Notes under the pieces: model-generated | What the model was told of the DNA's origin: nothing | The model's input: only the letters and a program-made list of their open reading frames with translations | Databases searched by the model: none | Shown: in pieces, positions 16,271-24,899 of the stretch | How the letters are laid out: every line of letters starts with the position of its first letter | How positions within the stretch are numbered: the first letter of the stretch is position 1 | Made by a program: the position numbers and the translations under genes | Source of the DNA: Amycolatopsis sp. NBC_01488 | GTDB taxonomy: Bacteria; Actinomycetota; Actinomycetes; Mycobacteriales; Pseudonocardiaceae | Assembly: GCF_036227105.1 (NCBI RefSeq) | Contig: NZ_CP109434.1 | Coordinates: 7,660,501 to 7,724,500 of the forward strand | Length of the DNA: 64,000 nucleotides | Direction: 5' to 3'

Positions 16271-16384
16271 GGCATCGCGATCCGCCTGCCCTGTTTCCGC
16301 AGGTCAGGCGGATCGAGGCCCCGCGTGCAGAAGGCTCGGGCGGGCACGCTAGAGTACTTCTCACGCACTCAGCGAGTGCGGGTC

Positions 16385-16458
<74 letters not shown>

Positions 16459-16466
16459 CCGGATAG

Positions 16467-16498
16467 GCCACGTTCACGCAGGTGGACGTGGCTTTTTT
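16467..16498 (+). terminator. intrinsic terminator of tRNA-Pro
   Basis: Stem GCCACGT/ACGTGGC with an inner CAC/GTG stem, followed by six T (16493-16498). A classical Rho-independent terminator 8 bp after the tRNA. Confidence 0.9.
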
Positions 16499-16563
16499 CA
16501 TTCCCGAGGTAGCTCTGGACGCGACTCAGCCCCGGGGCTGCCCACATGCCCCGGGGCTGATCA

Positions 16564-16662
16564 TCACGCCGCCATGCTCGCCAGCGCTTGGGTACGCCGG
16601 GCGTCGAGCACGTCCGCGACCTCATCGAGGCGGTCCGGGAACAGGTGGCCGTACCAGTCGTT
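16564..16662 (-). pseudogene. C-terminal stub of a tyrosine integrase
   Basis: About 32 codons reading NDWYGHLFPDRLDEVADVLD then ARRTQALASMAA and a stop. This matches the last helix of actinomycete phage/AICE integrases, including the nucleophilic Tyr in the YGHLFPD motif. Upstream of it the frame reads on into unrelated residues, so the rest of the gene has been lost. It points toward the tRNA-Pro 3' end, the usual int-att geometry of an integrated element. Confidence 0.7.
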
Positions 16663-17065
16663 GACCACCGCGATCGAGTCGGCTCGGTCGTCGAGGCCCA
16701 GGCGTTCGAGGGTTTCGGCGAGCCGGAAAGCCCGGCGGTCACCTCGGATGGCCTGCGCCCGGACCGCGGCCAGTAGTGCGAGCCCGGCCGGAATCGCCGC
16801 GAACACCCACAGCGCCGCGCTGCCGAACCGGCTTCGCCGGGCTCAGCCGCCGCCGGACGGCACTTTCGATGCGGTTTCTGCTCGCACGGCAACTGGTGAG
16901 GAGTGCAGGCTCACGGGTCTTCTACCGGAACGACGGACGGCTCAATCCACCCGTCGTGAATGGGGTGACAGGAGCCTTGCGTGCCGCACTCCGACCGTCG
17001 CGGGACACTGGCCGCGCGTCCGCTTGACTTGGAACTGCCTGGCGTCCCTGACGGCTCGGATCGGT
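16663..17065. other. non-coding/decayed stretch beside the integrase stub
   Basis: No gene with convincing composition on either strand. Probably the leftover interior of the element that integrated at tRNA-Pro, plus the 3' flank of the next gene. Confidence 0.4.
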
Positions 17066-17100
17066 TTCCCCCTGGGGCGAACCGCAATTCGCCCGGGGAA
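17066..17100 (-). terminator. hairpin after the TIM-barrel/Cys-module gene
   Basis: TTCCCC-ctg-GGGCGAA (17066-17081), 6-nt loop, TTCGCCCGGGGAA (17088-17100): 13 paired bases with a 3-nt bulge. It lies about 50 bp past the stop of the minus-strand gene ending at 17153. No U-run, so a typical actinomycete stem-type terminator. Confidence 0.5.
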
Positions 17101-17152
17101 CGGCCTCCTGCGTCAGGCCCGGACCCGGGTAAGCGCCGGAGACCCGCGCCGG

Positions 17153-18721
17153 TCAGGCCGGAAATGCGTAGCCCAGCAGGTGCTCGGTCGTCTGGCCTTC
17201 GCAGTCCGCGCTCGGCGAGATGAAGTGGTCGTCGCCGGCGATGCGGCAGCGAAACACCGGCCCGGTGCCCGGCTGCGGCGAGGTGTAGAGGAACCCGACC
17301 GGCCCGAGCGGCAGCAGACCGCCTTCGCAGCCCGGATCCTGGGTGAGCAGGTTGTGCGTGTTCACCTTGCACTCATACAGCGCGATCGTGCCCGGAACCT
17401 GCTCGCGGTAGAAGTGCCAGCGCTTTTCCACGGCGAACCCGGCGGGCAGCGCGCGGCTCGACGCCCAGTGCCCGCGACTGCCCGAGTACCCCCGGGTCAC
17501 GGTGGTGTAGGGCAGCGTTTCGAACCCGCAGGACAGCTGCGGCGGATTGAGGTCGTTGCGGTTCGCCAGCGCCCACGTCGCCCACGCCGGCTTCGCGGCG
17601 CCCTGGGTGTCGTGCAGGCCCAATGCCAGCCCTGCAGCGACCTCGACCGGGTGGTCAGTCATCCGGTGGTAGACGTAGTTGCTGATCCCCGGCGTGCCCA
17701 GCACGTTGCGGAACGCCGTACAGATCGCGTTCGCCTGCGTCTGCGGTGACGACGGACTCAGCGAGTTGATCCCGCTCTCGGTCAGCTGGACGTCCCACGC
17801 GCTCGGCGTGCCGGGGAAGGTTGCGTGCAACCAACCGAGCAGGATCCCGACGTCGCCGTAGGTCACGTACGGGTAGTCGTCCGGGCCGAAGACCGCCGAC
17901 CGCAACGGGTTCGGGTACGGGTGCATCGCAACCCGCCACGCCCGTCCGCCCGCGCGGGCGGCGAGCCCGCGCAACACGGTCGTCCCGGCGAGCACCGGCG
18001 CCGGACCGCCGGTGTGTTCCACCTCCTGGCCGAACTGGTGGTCCAGTGAGATCAGCACCTTGGCGTAGGGCTGCTCGGCGACGACCCGATCGTAAGCGCC
18101 GTCGTAGAGCGCGCCGATCTCGTCGAGCCAGCGATTCGTGTCACACGGCGCGTTCGCGCCGCAGCCGTAATCGAACCAGTCGTGCGTGTTGACCTCGTTC
18201 TGCACCACGAAGTCCGCCACTCGGCCGTGGCCGTGCAGGCCGTCGTAGCGTTGCGCGATCATCCCGGCGAACCGCGCGAAGTCGGCGGGGTCGGCGGGAG
18301 TGCAGAACTGCGGGCCGGACGCGGCCGAGCACGGCTTGCCGCCGAGCGCCCACGATGGCGTTCCGTACAGGACGCCGGTGACGACCAGCCCGCGCGCGGT
18401 CCAGTCGTGGATCGCGGAGTCGACGTCGGCGGGGACGGTGAAGCAGTGGGCGTCGTACTCCTGCTGCCCGTCGGCGCAGGGCGCGGCCGTGACCTGGCCT
18501 TCCCAGGCCGCCCAGACGAGGTTCATCGCGACGCCGCCGGTGTTGTTCCCGGCGATCTCGTCCTGGTTGGGCCAGAAGTCCGGCTGGATGGCCTTGATCC
18601 GGTAGTCACCGCGGTCCGGGTACGGCAACGGCACCGCCGCGTGCGCCACGGACGGTGCGACGAGGACGGCCAAGAGCGCGGCGGCGAGCACCGCTCCGGC
18701 TCGGCTGCGCAGGCGGTTCAT
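17153..18721 (-). CDS. exported TIM-barrel glycosidase-like protein with Cys-rich C-terminal module
   Basis: 522 residues. Sec signal peptide (MNRLRSR, hydrophobic core, AHA cleavage near 28). Residues 40-390 look like a clan GH-A-type (beta/alpha)8 hydrolase: AIQPDFWP, VTGVLYGTPSWALGG, VVQNEVNTHDWFDYG (candidate acid/base Glu176) and DVQLTESGINSLSP (candidate nucleophile Glu315). I cannot assign a numbered family. Residues about 398-522 are the same module found three times in the next gene upstream (PAGFAVEKRWHFYREQVPGT, QDPGCEGG, VFRCRIAGDDHFISPSADC, EGQTTEHLLGY). GGAG precedes the ATG. With the cutinase-repeat gene 126 bp upstream on the same strand it forms a probable operon. Confidence 0.65.
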   Translation of the reverse strand: MNRLRSRAGAVLAAALLAVLVAPSVAHAAVPLPYPDRGDYRIKAIQPDFWPNQDEIAGNNTGGVAMNLVWAAWEGQVTAAPCADGQQEYDAHCFTVPADVDSAIHDWTARGLVVTGVLYGTPSWALGGKPCSAASGPQFCTPADPADFARFAGMIAQRYDGLHGHGRVADFVVQNEVNTHDWFDYGCGANAPCDTNRWLDEIGALYDGAYDRVVAEQPYAKVLISLDHQFGQEVEHTGGPAPVLAGTTVLRGLAARAGGRAWRVAMHPYPNPLRSAVFGPDDYPYVTYGDVGILLGWLHATFPGTPSAWDVQLTESGINSLSPSSPQTQANAICTAFRNVLGTPGISNYVYHRMTDHPVEVAAGLALGLHDTQGAAKPAWATWALANRNDLNPPQLSCGFETLPYTTVTRGYSGSRGHWASSRALPAGFAVEKRWHFYREQVPGTIALYECKVNTHNLLTQDPGCEGGLLPLGPVGFLYTSPQPGTGPVFRCRIAGDDHFISPSADCEGQTTEHLLGYAFPA

Positions 18722-18847
18722 CGAACTCCGTTTCCGGTTCGTCGGGAGGGCGACCGGTCCCAGCGGAAATGGGCGGGGACCGGCCGCTCGATCACAGGAC
18801 TGCCGGGCGGCCCCGTCCGCAGGGCGCGGACGGGGCCGCCCGAATGC

Positions 18848-21800
18848 TCACGGCCGCAGGAGCAGGTAGCCGAGGGCGCCGTCGAGGTGGCTTCCTTCGC
18901 AGTTCGGATCGACCGAGTCGAAGTGATCGCCGTTCGGGACCGAGCACCGGAAGATCTGGGTGCTCGGGACACCGGCGGGTGGCTGCTGCCAGATGTTGCC
19001 GAGCAGCCCGTTCACCTGCCGGCCTTCGCAGTTCGGGTCGAGGGAGTCGAATTCGCCGCCGTTGTACCGGCAGCTGGTGAGCGGTTTCGTGCCTGGCTCG
19101 GCGTTCCAGGACAGGTAACCGAATGCTCCTTCGAACCGGTACCCGGACGGCAGGCCGCCGCCGTTGGTCGAATGGTGCCCGTCGCCGCGGTTGGTGCGGG
19201 ACAGGACGGTCCGCGCGAGGAGGTAGCCGAGCTGTGCTTCGACCAGTTGGCCCTCGCAGTTCGGGTCGAAGGAGTCGAAGTGTTCCCCGGATGGGTTCTG
19301 CCGGCATCGGTAGATCGCGATGCTTTGTTTCCCGGCCGGCGGGTTCGTCCAGATCCAGCCGAGCGGCGCGACCTTGGCTTGCCCTTCGCAGTTCGGGTCG
19401 AGTGAGCTGAACTCGTCTCCGCCCATCATGCAGCTCGTCAGCAGCCGCGTGTCGGGCAGCGCGACCTGGGACAGCATCCCGAACGTCCACTCCGGACGGT
19501 ACCCTGCGGGCAGGCCGCCGACGGTCGACCAGTGGTCGGCTCCGTTGTTGTACCGGGTGAACGTCGCGTAGCCGATGGTGTAGCCGAGCAGGTGCTCGAC
19601 TCGCTGCCCTTCGCAGTCGGACGTGGTGGAGTCGAAGTGCTCGCCGGTCCCGGTCACCTGGCACCGGTACAGCGGCAGCGCGGGCTGGCTCGCGGGCGGC
19701 GTTTGGTAGAGGTAGCCGAGTGCCGCGACCTTCGCCTGGCCTTCGCAGTTCGGGTCGGTGGACAGGAACTCGTCCGATCCGGACATGCAGGCCATCAGTG
19801 CGACCGTGCCCGGATCCTGTACGCGGTCCAGCAGGCCCAGTGGCAGCTCAAACCGGTAGCCTGCCGGGACCGAGCCGACTGCCGAGTAGTGGTCCGCCCC
19901 GTTGGAGTACCGGGCCAGCTCGCCGTAGCCGGGGCCGTGGTTGGCCACCGACTGCGCGATCGGATCGATCGAGGACTGGTTCACCACGTTCAGGCCGGTG
20001 CAGTTGCCTGACCCGTTGCAGGTGTCCAGCAGGTCCGCCTCACCGCCGGAAACCTGGTAGATCGTGCCGCCTTCCACTGCGACGACCTTCGTGCCGTCGG
20101 CCGGGACCGCGTTCATGTGGTCTCGGGAGTCGACGCTCCATTGCGTGATGCTCACCGGGTTTCCGCAGTCCGCGTTGCAGTCCGACAGCCACAACGGCGA
20201 GCCGCCCACGATCTTGTAGATCGCGCCGGTCTCGGTGCGGACCGTGGTGCCGTCAGCCGGCACGGACCGCATGTGCTCGGTCCCGATGATCGACGCGCCG
20301 CTGATCCGGACCCAGCTCTGGCAGCCGAGATCACACGCGGACAGGTGGATCGGTGCGCCGCCGGCGAACCGGAACACGTCACCGGGCTCGTCGATGACGG
20401 TGGCACCGTCCGCGGGTACCGGGTTCATGTGGTCGAGCCCGATGATGGACGCGCCGCTGATCCCCAGCGGCTGACCGCAGTCGACCGCGCAGCTGGCCAG
20501 GTGGATCGGTGCGCCGCCGACGAACTTGAAGATGTCGCCCGGCTCGTCGACGATCGTCACCCCGTCCTGCGGGATCCGGGCGAGGTGGTCGAACTGGCTG
20601 ATCACCGTGCTCGATACCCGGACCGGGCTGCCGCACCCGACCGCGCAGCTGGCCAGGTGGATCGGCGCACCGCCGACGATCTTGAAGATGTCGCCCGGCT
20701 CGTCCACGATCGTCGTGCCGTCGACCGGGACCGGGTTCATGTGGTCAAGCTGGACGATCGACGCGCCGCTGACGTGCACCGGGTTCCCGCAGTCCACCGC
20801 GCAGCTGGCCAGGTGCAGCGGGGCGCCGCCGGCGAACTTGAAGATGTCGCCGGGCTCGTCCTGGATGGTCGTGCCGTCGGCGGGCCGGGACCGCATGTGC
20901 TCGTTGTTCACGATGCTCCACGCCGTGATGGCCACCGGATTCCCGCAGCCGACCGCACAGCTCGCCAGATGAATCGGCGCACCGCCGGCGAACTTGAAGA
21001 TGTTGCCCGCCTCGTCTTTGGCTGTCGCGCCGTTCGCCGGCGTCGCCGGCCCCGCGTCGATCACGCTCTGCTTGGTGGGCAACGGGTTCGGGCACAGGTT
21101 GGTGGCACAGCTGGAGACCCAGACCGGCGCGCCGCCCACCATCTTGTAGACGCGCTGTGAGTCGCGGGTCCACAGCACGGTGCCGTCGGCCAGCCCGTAC
21201 ACCGACGTCACATCCGGCGGCGGGCCACCTGGCGGCACGGGGCTGCCTTGCGGCGGGTTCGGATAGGAGATCGCGGTCATCATCCGGCCGGCGACCTGCT
21301 CACTGGTGAAGTCGACCCAGTCGGTGGAGCCGCAGCAGTCTGGGTACCTGCCGTGGACGCCGGAGTTGAAGGCGCCCTGGAGCAGCTTCCCGAACAGCAC
21401 CTGCGGTGAGTCGCACACCGGGTCATTGAGAATGCACAGCTCGGTGGCGCGGTCGCGGATGTCCGGCGTCAGCCCGTTCCGGCCGAGGATCCCGCCGAGC
21501 TGCGGCCGGGGAACGCCCGCGCCATCCAACACCGGCAGCGACACGTTCGGCGTGTACTGGCCGAGAGGGTCGGACAGCAGCAGCACCGCACGCACGTGTC
21601 CGAGGTCGTAGCCGCCCAGGACGTTCACCGTGTTGTGGATGACCATGGCCCCTTGGGAATACCCGATCAGGCCGAACTTCTCGGCCGGGCACTTCGACGC
21701 CAGGTACTGGATCGAGTGCACCAGGTTTTCGACGCCGGTCTGCACCGACGCGGAGAAGTTGCCAAGGTCGCTGATCGCCGTCGCCGGGTAGTACAAGGAG

Positions 21801-22087
21801 TAGAACTGGGTGTTCAAGTTCGGGTTGAACCCGCGCAAGTAGACCCTCACCAGCCCGTAGTACGGGTCCACGGTGCCGCCCATGCCGTAGGCACCCTGCC
21901 CGTCGACCTGGCCCGAACCACGCACGCCGATGATCAAGTTGTCGGAACAGTCCGTGGGCAGTCCCGGAGCGAGCGGGAAATCGGCCGGTTTGGCCGGTGC
22001 CGCGACTGCCACACCGGGCAGCCAGGTCACTGTCATGAGCAGAACTCCCAATACCGCGGCGAGTCTGCGCCATCTCGGTCTTTTCAT
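18848..22087 (-). CDS. exported cutinase-domain protein with 52-residue repeats and three Cys-rich modules
   Basis: 1079 residues from the ATG at 22087 (GGAGCGGGAAG upstream; a frame-extended start at 22147 is less likely). Signal peptide 1-31. A cutinase-type alpha/beta hydrolase (about 45-275) has nucleophile GYSQGA (Ser144), ILNDPVCDSP (Asp) and GVHGRY (His), with cutinase-style Cys. From about 295 comes a repeat region: six exact 52-residue units at 356-667, with divergent units on both sides, consensus DEPGDIFKFAGGAPIHLASC then AVDCGNPV and DHMNPVPADGTT. Residues 721-1079 are three about 120-residue modules, each with two 'HF/EF-S-DPNCEGQ' half-motifs. The catalytic part may cleave cutin/suberin esters or lipids; the tail probably binds a polymer or the cell surface. 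Confidence 0.8.
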   Translation of the reverse strand: MKRPRWRRLAAVLGVLLMTVTWLPGVAVAAPAKPADFPLAPGLPTDCSDNLIIGVRGSGQVDGQGAYGMGGTVDPYYGLVRVYLRGFNPNLNTQFYSLYYPATAISDLGNFSASVQTGVENLVHSIQYLASKCPAEKFGLIGYSQGAMVIHNTVNVLGGYDLGHVRAVLLLSDPLGQYTPNVSLPVLDGAGVPRPQLGGILGRNGLTPDIRDRATELCILNDPVCDSPQVLFGKLLQGAFNSGVHGRYPDCCGSTDWVDFTSEQVAGRMMTAISYPNPPQGSPVPPGGPPPDVTSVYGLADGTVLWTRDSQRVYKMVGGAPVWVSSCATNLCPNPLPTKQSVIDAGPATPANGATAKDEAGNIFKFAGGAPIHLASCAVGCGNPVAITAWSIVNNEHMRSRPADGTTIQDEPGDIFKFAGGAPLHLASCAVDCGNPVHVSGASIVQLDHMNPVPVDGTTIVDEPGDIFKIVGGAPIHLASCAVGCGSPVRVSSTVISQFDHLARIPQDGVTIVDEPGDIFKFVGGAPIHLASCAVDCGQPLGISGASIIGLDHMNPVPADGATVIDEPGDVFRFAGGAPIHLSACDLGCQSWVRISGASIIGTEHMRSVPADGTTVRTETGAIYKIVGGSPLWLSDCNADCGNPVSITQWSVDSRDHMNAVPADGTKVVAVEGGTIYQVSGGEADLLDTCNGSGNCTGLNVVNQSSIDPIAQSVANHGPGYGELARYSNGADHYSAVGSVPAGYRFELPLGLLDRVQDPGTVALMACMSGSDEFLSTDPNCEGQAKVAALGYLYQTPPASQPALPLYRCQVTGTGEHFDSTTSDCEGQRVEHLLGYTIGYATFTRYNNGADHWSTVGGLPAGYRPEWTFGMLSQVALPDTRLLTSCMMGGDEFSSLDPNCEGQAKVAPLGWIWTNPPAGKQSIAIYRCRQNPSGEHFDSFDPNCEGQLVEAQLGYLLARTVLSRTNRGDGHHSTNGGGLPSGYRFEGAFGYLSWNAEPGTKPLTSCRYNGGEFDSLDPNCEGRQVNGLLGNIWQQPPAGVPSTQIFRCSVPNGDHFDSVDPNCEGSHLDGALGYLLLRP
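20087..21022 (-). repeat. six tandem 156-bp coding repeats
   Basis: Six in-frame units of exactly 52 codons inside the cutinase-domain gene. Each keeps a GGAP(I/L)HL strand, a C-x3-C pair (SCAVDCG, SCAVGCG) and DH(M/L)...DGTT at its end. DNA is also close between adjacent units, so the array is prone to copy-number change. Confidence 0.88.
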
Positions 22088-22472
22088 CAGCTTCCCGCTC
22101 CAGTCCTTGCCTAGGCCGGCTGATACGTGGCGGGCGCCCGGTGTCACCGTTTTCGCGGAAATCGCGCAGGGATATGACTTACAGAAGAGCTGTTCCCGGC
22201 TGCTGGTACATTTCGCGCACCGGTTCTGGTCTGCCTTCCAACGGCTTTCGATCCCCCAAGATCACTAGTTCCCCAGAACGCGCCCGCCGGAGCCTGGCAC
22301 AGCCCGCGACCGCGCTGCAAGGACTTCGAGCCTCATCGAAACCCTGGCGCCCGGCGGGCAGGGCAGCTAGCGTCTGTCAAGCGAGCGGGTGCAACTCGGT
22401 TGAAGCGGAGCTACTTGCGTCCGGCGGCCAGGCGGCCGTCGAAGGTGTTCAGTGCGGATGGGACCGGCGGAC
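22088..22472. other. divergent promoter gap, no gene seen
   Basis: Lies between the minus-strand cutinase-repeat gene and the plus-strand isomerase-like gene. No coding signal was recognised. AT-richer bases around 22150-22210 are the likeliest place for the cutinase-gene promoter, but I see no confident hexamers. Confidence 0.4.
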
Positions 22473-22485
22473 AGAAAGCGCTTAC
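22473..22485. promoter_or_regulatory. LacI-type operator candidate AGAAAGCGCTTAC
   Basis: Contains the central-CG palindrome AAGCGCTT typical of LacI/GalR-family operators, ending 10 bp before the chosen ATG (22496). The identical 13 bp occur in inverse orientation at 30202-30214. Confidence 0.45.
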
Positions 22486-22495
22486 CATGCGTGCC

Positions 22496-23260
22496 ATGAC
22501 CACCGACCTGCGAGACCGGATCGGGCTGTGCTCGGTCACGTTCCGGGCGTTGCCCGCCCGCCGGGTCGCCCACGAGGCCGCCGCAGCCGGCCTGCGCGTC
22601 GTTGAGTGGGGCGCGGACGTGCACGCTCCGCCGCGGTCGGCGGACGTCCTGCGCCAAGTGCGTGCGCAGACCGCCGCGAGCGGGTTGACGACGTGTTCCT
22701 ACGGCTCGTACTGGCGTGCGGGCGTCGACCACGCCGAGGCGTTCGAGGTCCTGGCCGAGGCCGCGGCCGCGCTCGGGACCACGCGGATCCGGGTGTGGGC
22801 CGGTGCCGAAGGGTCCGCGGACGCTTCCGGCGCGCTGCGCTCCCGCGTCACCGGCGCACTGCGCGAAGCTGCCACCATCGCCGCTGCTCACGGGCTGTCG
22901 GTCGCGCTGGAGTTCCATTCGGGGACGCTCGCCGACACCGCGTGGGAAGCGTTGCGGCTGCTGGACGACGTCGGTCACGACACGCTCTCCACCTACTGGC
23001 AGCCCCCGGTCGGCGAACCCGACGACCGCGCCCTCGACGGCCTCCGCCTGATGCTCGACCGCGTCAGCGCCATCCACGTCTTCTCGTGGTGGCCGGGACA
23101 GACCCGGCTGCCCCTGCACGACCGCGACCGGCTCTGGCGCCCGGCGCTCGAACTCGCCGCCCGGGCCGCGCCGGTGGACCTCCTCCTCGAATTCGTCCCC
23201 GGCGACGACCCGGCCGTGCTGCCGCGGGAGTCCGCGACCCTGCTGCGCTGGCTGGCCTGA
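22496..23260 (+). CDS. sugar phosphate isomerase/epimerase-like TIM barrel
   Basis: 254 residues, no signal peptide. Xylose-isomerase-like AP-endonuclease-2 fold: IGLCSVTFRALPARRVAHEA, GLRVVEWGADVH, LTTCSYGSYWRAG, TRIRVWAGAEGS, LSVALEFHSGTLAD (metal-binding Glu), TYWQPPVGEPDDRAL, SAIHVFSWW and DLLLEFVPGDD (second metal Glu). Likely isomerises or epimerises a keto-sugar or inosose in the cytoplasm; specificity unknown. ATG at 22496; an in-frame ATG at 22487 adds three residues. The LacI-type palindrome at the start suggests sugar-responsive repression. Convergent with the GH5 gene 29 bp away. Confidence 0.75.
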   Translation: MTTDLRDRIGLCSVTFRALPARRVAHEAAAAGLRVVEWGADVHAPPRSADVLRQVRAQTAASGLTTCSYGSYWRAGVDHAEAFEVLAEAAAALGTTRIRVWAGAEGSADASGALRSRVTGALREAATIAAAHGLSVALEFHSGTLADTAWEALRLLDDVGHDTLSTYWQPPVGEPDDRALDGLRLMLDRVSAIHVFSWWPGQTRLPLHDRDRLWRPALELAARAAPVDLLLEFVPGDDPAVLPRESATLLRWLA

Positions 23261-23289
23261 AGCCCGCGGCCGGGCCGGGCCGCCGTGGA

Positions 23290-24744
23290 TCAGCCCGCCG
23301 CGACGATCCGCCAGCGCTGGTTCGGGCTGCTGCTGCCGCTGTACTGGCCGAGGTCGGCGCCATCGGCGGTGCGGCCCATGCTGTCGAGGTACTCGCCGGT
23401 GCCGACGTTCCTGATGCGGACGTTGTCGGCGTCGGTCACCACCGTCCACTTCTGGTTGGCGCTGCCGCTGTCCGCGTACTGGCCGACCACCGCGCCGTTG
23501 GCCGTGCGGCCCGCGCCGTCGAGGTAGAGGCCGGTGGCGCGGTTCTTGATGCGCACCGCGTTCCCCGAGTTCTCGACCACCCACTGCTGCCCGTCGCCGC
23601 CGCTACCGCTCGACTGGGCCGCCGTCGAACCGCCGGCCGTACGCCCCAGGCCGTCGATGTACAGCCCGGTCGCGGCGTTCACGATCTTCACGGAGGTGCT
23701 GCCGCCGTTGCCGATGCCCCACGCGTACCGCAGCCGCGTCAGCCCGGACGGGTTCACCAGCGACAGCTTGGTCCCGGCTCCGGTTCCGGTCCTGGTCGTC
23801 ATGCTGTACCAGTCGCCGTCGCGCAGGCCCGGCCAGTAGACGCTGCCCATGCCGAGGCTGCGCAGCTTTTCGCTGACGCCGCGGACGTAGTCGGCGAAGA
23901 ACGAGCCGCTCGGGATGCTGTAGTCGATCGCGTTGTAGTGGACGCCGTTCTTGGTGCCGGGGCCCATCGGGGCGCCCCATTCGGTGGCGACCGTGCGGTC
24001 GGCGTACGCGCCGATGGAGCCCGCGATGTGGTTGGCCCACTCGGTTTCGCTTTCGTAGCCGGCGAAGAACGAGTAGTCGTGCACCGCGAGGAGCGTGCCG
24101 TCGAGCCGGCTGTCGCCGCCGACCGCGGGGACGTTCTGGGCGTCGCCGGTGCCGTCGAGGATCACCCGGCCGCGCGGCACGCTCGGGTACCGGGCCAGCC
24201 AGTCGCGGTAGAAATTGGTCAGATCGCCGGCGTTGTAGGCGTACGGCTCGTTGATGACCTCGAAGTAGGCGTTCGGGTTGGCGCCGTACTTCGCGACCAC
24301 CTTGTCCCACATCTGCTGGAACCCGGCCACGCTCGCGGGCTTGCCGCCGCTGTACGCCCAGTAGGCCAGGATCACCCGGCCCTTCTCCAGCGCCTTGTCG
24401 ATGGCGCCGGTGTACGTGGCCCAGTAGCCCGAGACGGTCGGTTCGTTGATCGGCAGCCGGACCGTGTTGGCCCCGGTCATCGCGTACATCTGGCCGATCA
24501 CCTGGTCCGCGGTCGCGGCGGCCGAGGAATACGTGTCCCCGGAACCGAGCCCGGACACGTAGAGCACGCCGTTGACGAAGTTGTCCCGCTGGTCGGCCCA
24601 GTTGACGCCCCGGAACCCGGCGGTGGACGCCCCGGCCGGCTCCGGGCCGGCGGTCAGCATCCCGCCCGCGAGCACGAGCAGGACCAGCAGTCGCACGGCC
24701 GCAGAAAGCGTTCTCCGCGCCGCGGTGCGATTCGACGATTTCAC
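23290..24744 (-). CDS. exported GH5-type glycosidase with ricin-type lectin domain
   Basis: 484 residues from GTG 24744 with AAAGGA upstream. Signal peptide (long basic n-region, hydrophobic core, cleavage near 39-40). GH5-like catalytic domain about 42-345: GFRGVNWADQR, NTVRLPINEPT, YFEVINEPYAYN (acid/base Glu166), LLAVHDYSFF and RTVATEWGAPMG (nucleophile Glu255). The C-terminal 130 residues are three lectin-like repeats with Q-x-W ends (GQQWVVEN, NQKWTVVT, NQRWRIVA) and LYIDGLGRTA-type starts, different in sequence from the CBM13 copies at 39-56 kb. Probably an endo-beta-glucanase or mannanase. Confidence 0.82.
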   Translation of the reverse strand: MKSSNRTAARRTLSAAVRLLVLLVLAGGMLTAGPEPAGASTAGFRGVNWADQRDNFVNGVLYVSGLGSGDTYSSAAATADQVIGQMYAMTGANTVRLPINEPTVSGYWATYTGAIDKALEKGRVILAYWAYSGGKPASVAGFQQMWDKVVAKYGANPNAYFEVINEPYAYNAGDLTNFYRDWLARYPSVPRGRVILDGTGDAQNVPAVGGDSRLDGTLLAVHDYSFFAGYESETEWANHIAGSIGAYADRTVATEWGAPMGPGTKNGVHYNAIDYSIPSGSFFADYVRGVSEKLRSLGMGSVYWPGLRDGDWYSMTTRTGTGAGTKLSLVNPSGLTRLRYAWGIGNGGSTSVKIVNAATGLYIDGLGRTAGGSTAAQSSGSGGDGQQWVVENSGNAVRIKNRATGLYLDGAGRTANGAVVGQYADSGSANQKWTVVTDADNVRIRNVGTGEYLDSMGRTADGADLGQYSGSSSPNQRWRIVAAG

Positions 24745-24863
24745 TGGCTCATTCCTTTCCGGCGGTTGTCCGGTACTCGTAACAGAGGCACCGGCGGTGA
24801 GCCAGGACAGCGAAACGAAACGCTCAGAATCGGTCAGGGAAGAACATCCGCCGGCCGATCATC

Positions 24864-24892
24864 TTGACGGCGTCGGTGCAGCAGGCGACACT
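24864..24892 (+). promoter_or_regulatory. candidate promoter of the GH35 gene, leaderless transcript
   Basis: TTGACG (24864-24869), 17-bp spacer, GACACT (24887-24892). The ATG at 24900 begins 8 bp after the -10, where transcription should start, and no Shine-Dalgarno precedes it. This predicts a leaderless mRNA. Confidence 0.5.
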
Positions 24893-24899
24893 CGCCGTC

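Noticed and set aside
23264..23286. Terminator between the isomerase and GH5 genes
   Set aside because: Only a 6-bp GCGGCC/GGCCGC stem in a run of G and C; too weak to call.
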